A stretch of 64,000 nt of DNA from Clonostachys chloroleuca. Its lineage: Eukaryota; Ascomycota; Sordariomycetes; Hypocreales; Bionectriaceae. The position numbers were made by a program, and so were the translations under genes. The DNA lies in the NCBI GenBank assembly GCA_037952775.1, contig JBANAY010000003.1:9052001-9116000 (forward strand), in the 5' to 3' direction. The first letter of the stretch is position 1. Every line of letters starts with the position of its first letter. Below, piece by piece: positions 12,961 through 22,971 of the stretch. The notes below the pieces were generated by a model that worked only from the letters and a program-made list of their open reading frames with translations, was not told the DNA's origin and did not search any database.

Positions 12961-14232
12961 TTACTCGGCAGCACCGAAACAAGTCTCCATCAACAGATGG
13001 GTGATACGGTAGGGGTCAGCGTTGGAGGCGGGGCGGCGATCCTCGAAGTAGCCGTAGCCCTTAGTGCCGACCTCACGGGGAATGCGAATTGAGGCACCAC
13101 GGTTGGCAACACCCCAGGAGAACTGGTCGATGGAACCAGTCTCGTGGCGGCCAGTGAGACGGAGCTCGTTGTTCTCGCCGTAGACGGCAATGTGCTCCTT
13201 GTGGCGGCCCTCAAGCTTCTTGATAGCAGCCTCAATGTGCTTCATGCCACCCTCAACACGCATCTCCTATCAATTTGTCAGTTATTATTTCTACCAGATA
13301 GATCGACATGAATATGGAACTGACCTGCGTGCTAAAGTTACTATGCAATCCGGCACCATTCCAGTCACCGGGAATGGGCTTGGGGTGGACAGACACCTTG
13401 GCGCCAAAGTCCTCGGCAACACGGTAGAGAATGAAGCGGGCGACCCAGAGGTGGTCACCCATCTCGATACCCTCGCAGGGACCGACCTGGAATTCCCACT
13501 GGGCAGGCATGACCTCAGCGTTTGTGCCAGAGATGTTAATGCCGGCGTAGAGGCAGGCCTTGTAGTGGGCCTCAACAATGTCACGCTGGACGACCTTGCC
13601 GGTTCCAACACCGCAGTAGTAAGGGCCCTGAGGAGCAGGGAAACCACCAGCGGGCCAGCCGTAAGGGCGCTCGTCGTCGCCAAGCAGGGTGTACTCCTGC
13701 TCGAGACCGAACCAAGGCTTCCTCTCGGAGTGGAGGTCCATGACCTTCTTGCATTCATGTCGGAAGTTGAACTTGTTGGGAGAACCATCGGCATCCCAGC
13801 ACTCAGAGAGGACAAGGATGTTGGGAGAGCCGCGGAAAGGGTCAGGGAAGACCGCGACGGGTCTCAGGTAAACATCGGAGTTGTCGCCGGGAGCTTGGCC
13901 GGTAGATGAACCGTCGAAGTTCCAGATGGGGAGCTCATCGGGGGTGTAGGCCTTGTCGTCAAGGGTCTAAAGAACGCTGGTTAGGATCATGCCGGTCTCG
14001 GCGGGGCACTGGTTGTGTAAGACTCACCCTTGACTTGGAGCGGGTTGAACCCTCAGCATCGATCCAGATGTACTCGGCCATGATCTTGCCCTTCTGCTCG
14101 AGGCTGAGGTACTTCTTAAGGGTTTCCGTCCTGGAAACGAGGGGTTGTGATGTAGCCTATTGCGATGGATTAGCACTCTGCATGAGCGAGGGCAGCAGGG
14201 GGGGCAACCGGTGCGGCAAGGATACTCACCAT
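12961..14232 (-). CDS. gln1: Glutamine synthetase (eukaryotic GSII type)
   Basis: Four exons on the minus strand: 14232-14230, 14156-14028, 13966-13325 and 13266-12961, giving 359 aa, the usual length for fungal glutamine synthetase. The first exon is only the start codon: ATG is followed directly by a gtgagt donor, and the next exon opens with G-C-T, so M-A-T is made by splicing. Signatures include [17 protein letters not shown], the [11 protein letters not shown] region, [11 protein letters not shown] and [10 protein letters not shown]. The enzyme makes glutamine from glutamate, ammonia and ATP and is central to nitrogen assimilation. Adjacent GATA sites lie upstream. The large plus-strand frame through exon 3 is a codon-bias shadow. 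Confidence 0.97.
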
Positions 14233-16548
14233 GGCTGCGGTATGTGTGGATTGGAAATGGATAACTAGGAGAGGATGAAAGACGGGCAGAGAGAAAGACC
14301 ACAATGGATGATCAGGTGGGATAAGGGGGAATTGGAGTTGAAAAGAGCCATCGGTAGAGAGGGGCGGTCCGTGGGCTTTTATCTACCTCGAGACTACGTG
14401 TGGCTGTAGTACAAAAAACTGGCTGAATGGCTATCGGCGGGGGATGCTCCTCCCGCATCTCCAGCCCCACTCATTCAACGAGATAAAGATAAGCAGGAAA
14501 AGAATGGGACTGGCTGGAGGCGGCCTCTGCAAGCCGTAGGCCCAGGGAGGGAGTGGGGTCGCCTTGTGCCCGAGATTGTGGTGGTGCGTCGGATTGGCTG
14601 GCTGAAGGCTGCCCAAGGATTGGTGCATGGATGGATATTGGGGGGTGATGCACAGCCAGCCCCTTGGCACTGTGCTCGACGGGCGGCCAAAGGGCGTCCC
14701 GAGTACAGTGTGCTGCGTCCCCACTGGCACGTAGAGTTACCTAATGGCCCCTCGGTGACCCTGTGGTAGGGTGCCGGTGACATGGGCGACCGTGTGCGGC
14801 ACCCCCGTTGGGAGGGCGCTCCCGGCAGTGGACAGGTATCGGGCTGCCGGCCGTCAGGTAGCGACAGTACCTGTCCGCCGTACCGTAGGCCCCGCCGAGG
14901 TACTTGTACCTGTACCTCGTCCACTCCGCCACCTGCGCGCCAAATTTTCTCACCTCAAAGCGAATTGCCAAAAATACACACCCGTAGCGGACTCCCCAGG
15001 CACCCAGACCTTCAGCGCGCGTTCAGGTGTCTCGCCCCCCCGCTAGCACCTCAGTCGAGACGAGGCTCAGCCAGTCATGGCCCCAAAGCTTCGCTCCAGA
15101 ATGACTCGGCGCCGCTACGTTTGCGGCAATTTCACGCACGACATGTTCCGATTTACGTACAAGCTACCGTGAGGGCCAAGGTCCCCTCGAATCACCGTCG
15201 GTCTCGTCTCTCCGAGGGAGGGTCCAGTCCATTGTAGGCCTCTCCGGCGACGCTCCGAAGCATTCTTATCAGCCAGATCAACAGCTGCCCGTAGCCTGTT
15301 TGGGCGGTTTTGTTCTCGGCTGCGTCCTGCGCATACCTGTGCAAGAATTCGTGAATTCTGGAATACCTTGTGCATTACATTACGTATGGAACCGGTGGAG
15401 TGCACGTAGGGATTGTCGTCGACGTGATGCGATGCATGTGTTGATGGAGCAGTACGTACTCGATGTACGGCCCGGGTCGCAGTGTCCGATGTCTTATCAG
15501 CACCACACCCGGGCCGTGGCTTGTCGTTGGTGACGGACGTTGATATTTGTTGATAGCTTCACTAACCAATACCTGGCCCCTTGTTTCCAATACAACTCTT
15601 CAAAATGGCGCTACCAGGATGTCAGTGTCTTATTCCCAGCCAGTGGCTCCCTTCGTCCCCGTGGGGAGCAGCTTCGATGACCGTGCTGGCTATCTGCACA
15701 TCTTTTTTAACCTACTTTTGACCTGGAGCACCACCCGACCCAAACCTATTAGTCGATTCAATGGGATAATCGCTATGCTACCGTAGCCGCCCCCGCCTGT
15801 AAAAACCTGCCGACCGGACATTGCTTTTCTCATGGGTATTACGAAATGGAAACCACATTTACCCAGTGGAATGAATCTCGCTCGGTCGTTCGGTAGTCTC
15901 GAAACCCTATTATTACCAAGTTCGCAACGAAAAGTTGATCTTCTGGGGAACCCGTTGACATGTCCCACTTGGAGCGACATCTTATCTAGTGTTCCTGATT
16001 GGTTCTCCACATTTCTTTGTAATTCGCTTTACTCAACGGTGTGTCGTTGTATTCAGACTGGACCAGCGGTCTACGTACATCCATCCAGGTCTCGTGCCTT
16101 GCATTCGGAGTAAACCGCGATATGTATGGAAGGGGCCTGGAGCCCCCAACAAACCACCGAATTGGTTTTCTTGCTGATCGCCCGTATTCTCAATTGCGAG
16201 AAAAAGCCGACAAGCCATGAAATATATCGCTGCTCGAGCGAGGATTGCCGGAAGCTTGTTACCAGCATGCCGAATCCTCGATGCCCAGTGGCGCTAACCA
16301 CGCAAACATGAATAAGCATCCAGCGATTGGTGCATGCACTTTGATGTCTTTATCTTATCGCACAAACCCTCCGGCAACGGAAAAATACAATCTCCGTCCA
16401 CTTTTTTTGGCCAGACCGCGTTTAGTGTTGATGCAGTATGAGTGCATGCCAACTCCATGTCATAAAGGCGTGTAGAGGAGAGCTTCACATGATATCAGCT
16501 GTGGCTTTCAGATAAGTCGCGACATAAGCCGGGTTCTCAGCATTAGCC
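14233..16548. other. Large divergent intergenic region
   Basis: 2.3 kb between the divergent glutamine synthetase and RS-protein genes. The glutamine synthetase side has a purine/pyrimidine-biased leader and the GATA pair at 14481-14492. ORFs of 60-150 codons occur on both strands but have no signature and overlap each other in several frames, as expected of GC-rich non-coding DNA. No RNA gene was recognised. Confidence 0.5.
14481..14492. promoter_or_regulatory. Tandem GATA sites upstream of glutamine synthetase
   Basis: Two HGATAR-type sites lie head to tail with no gap (14481-14486 and 14487-14492, both AGATAA), about 250 bp upstream of the glutamine synthetase start. A weaker GATAAG lies near 14319. 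AreA/NIT2 GATA factors commonly bind paired sites of this kind in nitrogen-regulated fungal promoters. The sites are seen; AreA control is inferred. Confidence 0.5.
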
Positions 16549-18311
16549 ATGGACCGTGATCGAGGAAGAAGGTCCGTGTACTACATACTATTTGTCTGAC
16601 CTTCCCGTTAGTAGCTAACCAGCTTGATCAGGTTCGATGACGGCGAAGTTGTCAGATATGGTGCCGGCGAGAGTTGGAGGCCCACGCCTAGAGGGCCAGC
16701 TGGGGATAGATCTCCTCCTCGACGCCCTAGAAGCCCGCCGAGGGAGGGAGACCGCGTGCGACCTCGAAGTCCACGTCCACGAAGTCCGGTCATGTCGGGC
16801 TCTGATAGTTACGTGCCAAACAGATACGTCCCTCGTCGACGATCGCAGAGTAGACCTGGAGTAGGAGGCGACCGCTATCGCCGTGATAGATCGAGAGATC
16901 GCGAAAGTCCTCGTAGACGCGAACGAACCAGGTCCCCCCTCAGACGCTCTCCACCCCGGCGCAGCATGTCTCGAAGAGGTACTCCTCGAAGAATATCACC
17001 AGTCCGATCAGATCGATTTGAACGGCCGAGATCCCCCCTCGGCGCGAGTGGGAGCGCGATCGCGACCGTGATATGCGCCCAAGAGAGCGCGAGCCAGAAC
17101 GGCCTCGAGACTGGAATAGGGAACGCGACCGTTCACTTGATAGGGGCCGAGAGTACGACCGCCGTGGCGATAGACTCGATGAAAGGTACGCAGGATCTCA
17201 TGAGGTCCGTCATGCAGAAGCTCCTCTGACCATTCCTAGGAGAAGGTCGCGCTCCCCGTACATTCGAGATCGGCGTGGGCCTAGTCCGCCAGGCAGAGGC
17301 TCATCACCTCCAGCTGGCAATCGGACCATGAACTTTAGGCCGTCAAGGTCGCCCAGCCGCCGCGGGGATCAATTTCACACATACCGACGCAGCTCTCCTA
17401 TAGAATCAGCAGCCCCGCTACCTGCAGCATCACAACCAACATCCAGAAAATCTTCACCGCGGCCAGTCTCGAGTCGAGCCCGATCACCCTACCCTTCGAG
17501 CAATCATTCACCTTCGCATTCTACATCAAATCGAATATCTGTTCCCAGAGAGATGCCTCGTTCTGGGCCAAGTGAGCCGATCCCCGGTGTCAAGTCTCCT
17601 CCTCGCGGTCCCGCAGCCTTACGTCCCCCTACAGGCCCAGCAGCGAACCGCACTCTATCAGCCAACTCTACTCCTGCTCATACCTCGAAACACCCCCCGC
17701 CACATAACTCCCAGCCCAATCGAGCGGAGATGCCGAGCCCGACACAGCCACCAGCTGGGCCAAGGGGATATATACCACCCGCCAGAGGCGCATACGCCTC
17801 CCGAGGAAGGGGTGGAACTTGGAGCCAACCTACAGCCCGGCATCTATCCACCTCTGTCCCGTCCCCGTCAACCCCCACCGGACCTTCCAATGCTCCTACT
17901 GGGCCACGATCGTCATCGAATGGACCAACCTCATCAACTCCGATCCAGGCTCGACCGTTCAACCCACCTACAGGCCCGGCTGCTGGCCATGGCGGGGGAT
18001 CACGCCAGACCCTCGCTCAGAGTTTGCTCGCTACGATGCCCCCGATTATTCCTGGTGGGAAACTGGACCCTTCCATGACGCCTCTGATTTTAGGAGTCAC
18101 ACGCGACCTTGAACCACATTTCAAAAAGCTGAGGGACGAAGAAGAGAAGTATCGTGAGGAGCTCCGCATAAAACAAGAGAGAGTGCGAAAAAGTCTGTAC
18201 CATTGGGATCGTCTTGGGCGCGAAGCTAAAGCATGGGAGATGCGGAGTGATCTCAGTGAGAAGAGCATGAAAAACTTGGCGGGAGAGGGCATGGGTGGTG
18301 CAGCATTTTAG
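16549..18311 (+). CDS. RS-rich (arginine/serine) protein with 1-bp frameshift
   Basis: Exon 1 is 16549-16571 and exon 2 starts at 16632. The N-terminal third is full of R-S, S-P-P-R-R and R-D-R repeats, as in SR-related splicing proteins. The middle is proline/serine-rich and low-complexity. The C-terminal about 80 residues form a charged, probably helical segment (D-E-E-E-K-Y-R-E-E-L, then L-Y-H-W-D-R-L-G-R-E-A). The reading frame breaks at the C6 run 17034-17039. Before it the frame reads E-R-P-R-S-P; one frame over it continues P-R-R-E-W-E-R-D-R-D-R and stays open to the stop at 18311. One extra base would give 567 aa. Left as read, the frame stops at 17229 after about 206 aa. A homopolymer sequencing error is likely. 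No RRM was seen. Confidence 0.7.
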
Positions 18312-18758
18312 AAGAAAGAAAAGAACGGGCTTCGACATGTCCTTGTTGAGCCCGCAAAACAAAATCCAGAAGACCTCTATAACTACCTAGTCAGGGTCGG
18401 GGTTATGTAACTGTATGATAATTTATTAGCTCCAGACAGAGATACCCGTTGCATTGCTTCATCCTGCATCATAGAGGGAAATTAATGGTGAACCTATTGT
18501 ACACGCACATGCCTCATCGGTGGTATGATTGGGGGAATATTATGCTCTTGAGTAATTGTTTATCTCAGCTACATGAGTCTCCATCTGCCTGTTTGTTTTC
18601 TTTCATTCATTCATTCATATTTTAGTTCTCTTTTTGCTTTTCCTTGTTGTTGAGAGCTTCGTGTCTTTATCCTCGCACGCGTAGCCTACCGTGGCTTACT
18701 TCAGCCAGCTATGGAGTGCGTGCGTAGTAGATATGTGTTAGGGTACCATCATCATCAA
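18312..18758. other. Short convergent intergenic region
   Basis: About 450 bp between two converging genes. It holds both 3' ends and an 'attcattcattcat' repeat near 18603. Nothing else was seen. Confidence 0.5.
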
Positions 18759-20972
18759 TCATTTCCATACAAACACAGGGTCATCGACATCGCGGTCGCC
18801 AGCCCACTCTTCGCCAGAGGATTCATCATCATCGTCATTAAAGTCCTCCATCCCATATTGAATCTCTCTCACTTTCTGGTTGTCGAACAAGATACTGACG
18901 GTGTTGCACATGCCTTGAACGAAGCCGATGTGGGCGCTGTGCTGCCTTTCATCACTCTCTTGATCATGGTCTGAGTCAGAGGGGCTTTCATCTTCATCCT
19001 CATCAGTGTCTGGTTCTCGATACATGGGCTTCCTGCGATTCTCTCGGAGACGGCCGGACATATCTGTATCCCCACGGCTCAAATCGGAGCCATTGGATGC
19101 GATTCTGACACTTCGGCGTGACGGGGAAACGGGGTCTCTCGACTTCATACTTGTCGTCCTTGTATCACTAGCCTGAGTGAACTGGACGTCGTTGGGTGGG
19201 TGCCACGGACGAAGGAAAACCTTCTCCAACTTCTCACGCCATTCTTGACGCAGAGTTGCTCGTCTCTGCCACGGTATGTTCAACATAGTTTTGATTGCCA
19301 AATGACGGAGGTTCATCAAGTTAGGTGCACTGTCAACCAATGAGTTTAGAAACATCTCAGCCACCTCCACACCCCAGTTCCGGACATGTTCAATCTCGAT
19401 GACACGGAGACTCGACGGCCAGAGAGGCAACTGTGTTAGCTGCAACGCAGATTCATAGTTCGGGTCCGAATCATCTACTGATTCGTGATGGCGAAAGTAG
19501 GATAGATTCATGCGAAGCTCCTGGAGCTGAGGACATGTCTCGGCCAAGTCGGTCAGGAAAGCCAGATTCAAGGATTGGTTATGGAACAACGTCAAAGTAC
19601 GAAGATGATGCCCGTGGGTCCGCAAGAAGGAGGCAAGGTCTTCCGACCTCACCTCCCAGCAATTCACCAACTCAAAGTGAATAAGATCTTTTGGGAGCAG
19701 AGGTAAGAGGCGATGATTCATAACGGTGGCGGATTCGAAGGTCAGGGATTTGAGACATTTCAATGCTGAAATCGCTTTTGCAATGGCTTCAATGTATGCA
19801 CCGTCTTCTTGATACGTCTCGAAGTTCTTGGCCTCGTCATCCACTTTGATCTCGGCCTTATGAAGTGAGGGGACCTGGAAGTTGATAAAACTGAGCTTAG
19901 TCAACTGTGCGAAAGACTCGCGTTGGTGAACACGCAACAGGTCACCAACGTCTTGAACAAAACCCCCAAGAAGACGGCTGCTCCATTCCCAACTCTTGAG
20001 CTTAATAGCTGATTGAGTAGCCACCTGATGAAGGGTGTCGTCGACCAACGATACATCTCGGTCAAGGGCTCGGAACAGCTCCTCCGGGTAGTGCCAACGG
20101 ATCGTTTTATCTAATTCGCGATATGGCGGCTGATCAAGTGGTGAATAGATGATGAGTTCCTTGAGCCGTCTCAAGGGCCGCACTGCTTTATCGATCATAG
20201 CCAGTGGGAAAGATTCGATATTGATGTACATGAATCGCACCTTGGCTTGGTAGTTGAACAAGCAGTCTTGTGGTACTCTTTCCAGGAGGGAAATGAGTTT
20301 TTTTGCTTTGGCCGCAGATTTTATTGAGGGGCAACGATACAGAGCCGTCAGGGCAGGTTCCGAAAGGGCCTTGCAGACAGTTGCAGCATGCAACAGCCAG
20401 CCAGTTTCAGCGCCCCATCCCCCAGCATGCAAGAAAATATCGACCCAAGCAGTATAGGGAACTCGAGGATCCCGCCAGTCCGGAATCCGCTCATTTGATA
20501 TCTCCATATCCAACTGCGGGCTGATCTTGAGGCGTTTGGTTGTTGCCGATAGCTGTTGATGGTTCGAGGAAACCAGGGGCCGTTTGGCGCGTTGTCGGGT
20601 TGGAGATTCGGGATTTGACCTTGCAAGGGCCCTCCTAGCCCTGGAGGATATCGATGGGCGGGTATGGGATGAGGAATCCTTTACTCTTGGACTTGGCTTT
20701 GATGCTCGAAGCCGGCGTTCAGCAGTCCGGGCTGAACGCCTTCGACCAAGAGCGGAGGTGGTGCCATCGGCATCATCATTGTCGGTTATCGCATCGCTTG
20801 AGGCATCGGCATCGGAATCGCGGGAAGATTCTGATTCATCAAACTCGTCTGGGTCGCTCGACTCCTCTCCAAGGTATGCGCTTCTGGTAGGCCGGCTGCG
20901 ACGAGGAAGATTGGCTCGAACGCCGGGCGAGGTTGCTGTGGTGGTTCGATTGGCAGCACGAGTGCGAACCAT
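18759..20972 (-). CDS. F-box/leucine-rich-repeat-like protein
   Basis: A single exon of 737 aa on the minus strand. The N-terminal 150 residues are acidic and basic low-complexity sequence. Then D-P-R-V-P-Y-T-A-W-V-D-I-F-L-H-A fits a divergent F-box. The centre has irregular leucine-rich repeats (L-K-S-L-T-F-E-S, L-R-T-L-T-L-F-H-N, L-Q-E-L-R-M-N-L, L-R-V-I-E-I-E-H). The last about 120 residues are very acidic (D-E-D-E-D-E-S, D-D-D-D-E-S-S). The ATG at 20972 is chosen because upstream sequence in the same frame is not domain-like and the M-V-R-T-R-A start has good context. It is probably a nuclear SCF adaptor; the substrate is unknown. It shares a 2-kb divergent region with SUZ12. Confidence 0.75.
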   Translation of the reverse strand: MVRTRAANRTTTATSPGVRANLPRRSRPTRSAYLGEESSDPDEFDESESSRDSDADASSDAITDNDDADGTTSALGRRRSARTAERRLRASKPSPRVKDSSSHTRPSISSRARRALARSNPESPTRQRAKRPLVSSNHQQLSATTKRLKISPQLDMEISNERIPDWRDPRVPYTAWVDIFLHAGGWGAETGWLLHAATVCKALSEPALTALYRCPSIKSAAKAKKLISLLERVPQDCLFNYQAKVRFMYINIESFPLAMIDKAVRPLRRLKELIIYSPLDQPPYRELDKTIRWHYPEELFRALDRDVSLVDDTLHQVATQSAIKLKSWEWSSRLLGGFVQDVGDLLRVHQRESFAQLTKLSFINFQVPSLHKAEIKVDDEAKNFETYQEDGAYIEAIAKAISALKCLKSLTFESATVMNHRLLPLLPKDLIHFELVNCWEVRSEDLASFLRTHGHHLRTLTLFHNQSLNLAFLTDLAETCPQLQELRMNLSYFRHHESVDDSDPNYESALQLTQLPLWPSSLRVIEIEHVRNWGVEVAEMFLNSLVDSAPNLMNLRHLAIKTMLNIPWQRRATLRQEWREKLEKVFLRPWHPPNDVQFTQASDTRTTSMKSRDPVSPSRRSVRIASNGSDLSRGDTDMSGRLRENRRKPMYREPDTDEDEDESPSDSDHDQESDERQHSAHIGFVQGMCNTVSILFDNQKVREIQYGMEDFNDDDDESSGEEWAGDRDVDDPVFVWK

Positions 20973-22971
20973 GGTGAATGTGCGGATCGGTGCGGTGAAT
21001 ATGCAGTGGTGATGGATAGAGAGCCCGGCTGGGCATTGTCTAGTCCTAAAGCTGAGTCGTTGCGAAGCATGCAAACGGACCTGTGAGGCGAGGCGCAAAG
21101 CGGCGTGAGCGGCCTTCACGATTTTTGAGTTTGCGCCAGCTTGAAGAAGGACAGAAGTGGACCAGAATGCCCCTAGGGAAAAAAAAAACAAAGGAAGGAG
21201 AGGGCAAGCAAATACAGAAGGTGCGCACAGAGAAGAGCGCGGGGGATCAGAGGGTCCTCCAGGGTGCAGAGTTGTACGAAGAAAAGCTTGATCAGTGCAT
21301 CAATCAGGTCAACCTCACCTCACCCTGCCTCGACTTTGAATGCCGGGTCCAAGTGACGTTGATGGAGCAGCAAATGACAGGCAGCCGGTACCGCGCACCA
21401 GGTACGTGCCTTACCTAAGGCAATGTAGGGCGAGCTTGGCCAGGAACCTCGCACAAAAGAGTGGGCTGCGATCGCAGTCCACTCCACGCCCCGCCTCCGT
21501 GCTTGCATTGCAGGGGTAGCAGGGGTTCGTTCATCAAGACGCATCCATTCGGTATGTAGGTACTGTAGACACGCAGAGTCGAGGCTCTGTGCCTAATACG
21601 GCAGTCCCAGAACGTGCATGGCGCGTAGCAGTTCTCACGCTCGTCCACCAGCTTGCTTTGCCCGTACCGTTGCATGCCATCACTTTATGTATTAGGCCAG
21701 GCGCGGTTCTGTAGAATACTAATTTGCTAAATTTCAAGGTTCCATACGGTACCTTAAATGGTTAGGTGCATGCCTACCTACCGAAAGTGTAAGGTCCGCA
21801 GCAGACAACAACGCGATAGAAATGGTCTGTCTGGCAAAGAAAAAGAAAGAAAGCAAAGGTTACACAGAGGTGCGCCCGACTGGATGGCTTGCATGTGCTG
21901 TGCAACGGAGCGAGCCGACCTACCTTGCTGCCCGCGCCTCGCCAGCAGCCAGCGCAAGGGGTTTTAATTTGAGGCGTGGGCTGCATCCAGGCCGCATGGA
22001 TGGCGGTTTTAGAGGGAACAGCGCCTTAGTCATCCCCAAGCACACCACTCACGGCCGCACACACGCTAGCCGACGCGACTCGGCCGCCGCTAGGCTCAAC
22101 TCAGCAGCAGCCCAGAGTGCGCAGCGCAAGACTCCTCTGGCCAGCACGCATCCTCACAACAACGCCCTCTAAAACTTTGATCTATACCATCCCGCCCATC
22201 CATGCATGGTCCCGTCTGGTCGCCCTTTGACACCAGCTAGTGCCTGCTTCCTCTGCTCACGCTCTCTGCGACTCCGGTTCCCCTTGTCCTGGCCTTGCAC
22301 ATCGCCGTGGTCATCAGCGCCCTGGCCTTTGGTTGGCCGTCCCGTCTCAATTCATCGTCGCGTGCTCAGCGCAGCACCACATCCACCCGTCCGCCCCTTC
22401 ACTCAGCCAGCCAGCCAGCCAGCCAGCCAGCCCTTCCCCCTCCTCCTCTCCCTCCTCCTCTGCCATTGACCACTTGTTGGCCCGCCGCTTCTCATAGCAT
22501 TGGCATTCTTACTCGCTATTTGGTCCGCCTCAAGAATGTTTTTTTGAGCCTCCCAGAAGCGCTGCACCCGTGTCTTGATTTGGAAACCAAGCATCAACAA
22601 CACGCGCCTCGCTGCTACACGTGCTGCACCACCATTCACTCATTCCTCCATTCTCAAGGCGCTGTGATTGCTTCACGCCCAGGTCACACACAAACCAGCG
22701 AGGATTCATGCAGGCTGTCCTCCTGCTTGAGTCTGCATCCACTGCTTTGACAATGATCTCAGTATGAGTGCACGCTATAGCGATTTCATCAACGGTATAT
22801 ATCAACAAGGAAAACAAAGGGGGCCCAGACGCCTTGTTCATCCCTCAACACATATAGACTCATACACGCTCACACCTCACACCCACCCACTCTCTCACTC
22901 ATTCATACATACACGCGTCTGTCCGATAGGGCTCGGATCTTCTACCTTCTTTTATCCTCCTCCTATTCAAG
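20973..22971. other. Divergent intergenic region upstream of SUZ12
   Basis: 2.0 kb between the divergent F-box/LRR gene and SUZ12. It contains A-rich tracts near 21181, a CAGC microsatellite at 22404-22432 and a CT/CA-rich leader before SUZ12. Overlapping ORFs at 22206-22750 look like reading frames created by this biased sequence. No RNA gene was seen. Confidence 0.5.
22404..22432. repeat. (CAGC)n microsatellite
   Basis: About seven tandem copies of the 4-bp unit CAGC, in the upstream region of SUZ12. Such tracts vary in length by slippage. Confidence 0.9.

Noticed and set aside
13190..13909. 239-codon plus-strand ORF across glutamine synthetase
   Set aside because: It is exactly antisense to conserved exons 3 and 4, crosses the intron, and has no family signature; it reflects codon bias of the real gene.
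22206..22750. Overlapping plus-strand ORFs upstream of SUZ12
   Set aside because: They arise in three frames over CT/CA-rich and CAGC repeat DNA and encode only low-complexity sequence.
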